Of a DNA stretch of 64,000 nucleotides, positions 63,950 through 64,000 are shown piece by piece. The translations under genes were made by a program, and so were the position numbers. The DNA lies in NCBI RefSeq assembly GCF_034479375.1, contig NZ_CP140155.1, positions 4,502,501 through 4,566,500 on the forward strand. Direction: 5' to 3'. Numbering within the stretch: position 1 is the stretch's first letter; each line of letters starts with the position of its first letter. This stretch comes from Rhodopseudomonas palustris. GTDB lineage: Bacteria; Pseudomonadota; Alphaproteobacteria; Rhizobiales; Xanthobacteraceae. A model generated the notes under the pieces. The model saw nothing but the letters and a program-made list of their open reading frames with translations. It was not told the origin of the DNA and did not search any database.

Positions 63950-64000
63950 GGATGAAAACCTCGGTCGACGTTGTGGCACGTCACAGCGAACGAGGTTTCA

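Noticed and set aside
61070..63955. Open plus-strand frame of 961 codons opposite the TonB receptor
   Set aside because: It spans the receptor, a terminator and two small genes on the other strand, with shadow composition.
63950..64000. Cobalamin or iron-responsive element upstream of the TonB receptor
   Set aside because: Only 51 bases of leader are in the window, not enough to see a riboswitch or Fur/Irr site.

Overview
The window is GC-rich chromosomal DNA (roughly two-thirds G+C) from an alphaproteobacterium, most likely of the Rhodopseudomonas/Bradyrhizobium group (Hyphomicrobiales). Pointers are the protein families (DUF4167, alphaproteobacterial DnaX without the zinc cysteines, MmgE/PrpD, YARHG-like and DUF1036 proteins, bacterial Ku), the rpmH-rnpA-yidC-engB-argB and rmuC/def-fmt-truA/dapE-dapD gene orders, and many intergenic palindromes framed by GTCAT...ATGAC. 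The genus is inferred from gene content and style; no search was run.

Layout. 1-2800: end of a DUF4167 gene with its terminator, a methyltransferase, gloB and a cupin gene. 2800-3260 is packed with palindromic repeats. 3299-5578 is a minus-strand operon (HIT protein, nudC, PfkB kinase). 5789-9439 holds the SRP RNA gene, dnaX, the ybaB/ebfC family gene, recR and a small exported protein. 9590-12449: an AmpG-like permease, then a complete IS4-family element inserted into the tip of a REP hairpin. 12599-18699: rmuC, the divergent def-fmt-truA run and the convergent dapD-dapE pair. 18940-25547: minus-strand rpmH, rnpA, yidC, engB, a DUF423 gene, argB, a DUF1036 gene and a HAD nucleotidase. 25891-31191: a membrane histidine kinase, tRNA-Arg(ACG), a PAS-GGDEF protein, Ku, a small ORF and a RadC-family gene. 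31404-38784: crotonase, purC, pirin, malonyl-CoA decarboxylase, MmgE/PrpD and a FUSC-like membrane protein. 38791-42305: small hypothetical and membrane proteins and a PHB-depolymerase-type esterase. 42437-49568: a hybrid kinase, an exported small protein, an AraC regulator, an MBL-fold hydrolase and htpG. 49658-54582: an unusual two-domain outer-membrane protein, an orphan substrate-binding protein, a MAPEG protein and the end of an ABC operon. 54572-59302: ABC permease/ATPase with a lipocalin-like partner, and an MFS transporter. 59452-64000: a second orphan binding protein, two small hypotheticals and a TonB-dependent receptor.

Most genes are housekeeping: translation (def, fmt, rpmH, SRP RNA), tRNA modification and processing (truA, rnpA), membrane insertion (yidC), lysine/peptidoglycan precursors (dapD, dapE), arginine (argB), purines (purC), replication and repair (dnaX, recR, rmuC, Ku, RadC family) and protein folding (htpG). 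The accessory layer is transport and signalling genes plus the repeats. No prophage, CRISPR array, biosynthetic cluster or recognisable new defence island is visible. The most unusual signals are the REPIN-like repeats, whose two arms differ by compensating changes; an IS4-type element in a REP hairpin apex with a frameshift-dependent transposase; a Omp25-like barrel fused to an omptin-like domain with the catalytic Asp/Asp and Asp/His pairs apparently kept; a hairpin covering the dnaX ribosome-binding region; and an RpoH-type promoter in front of htpG.
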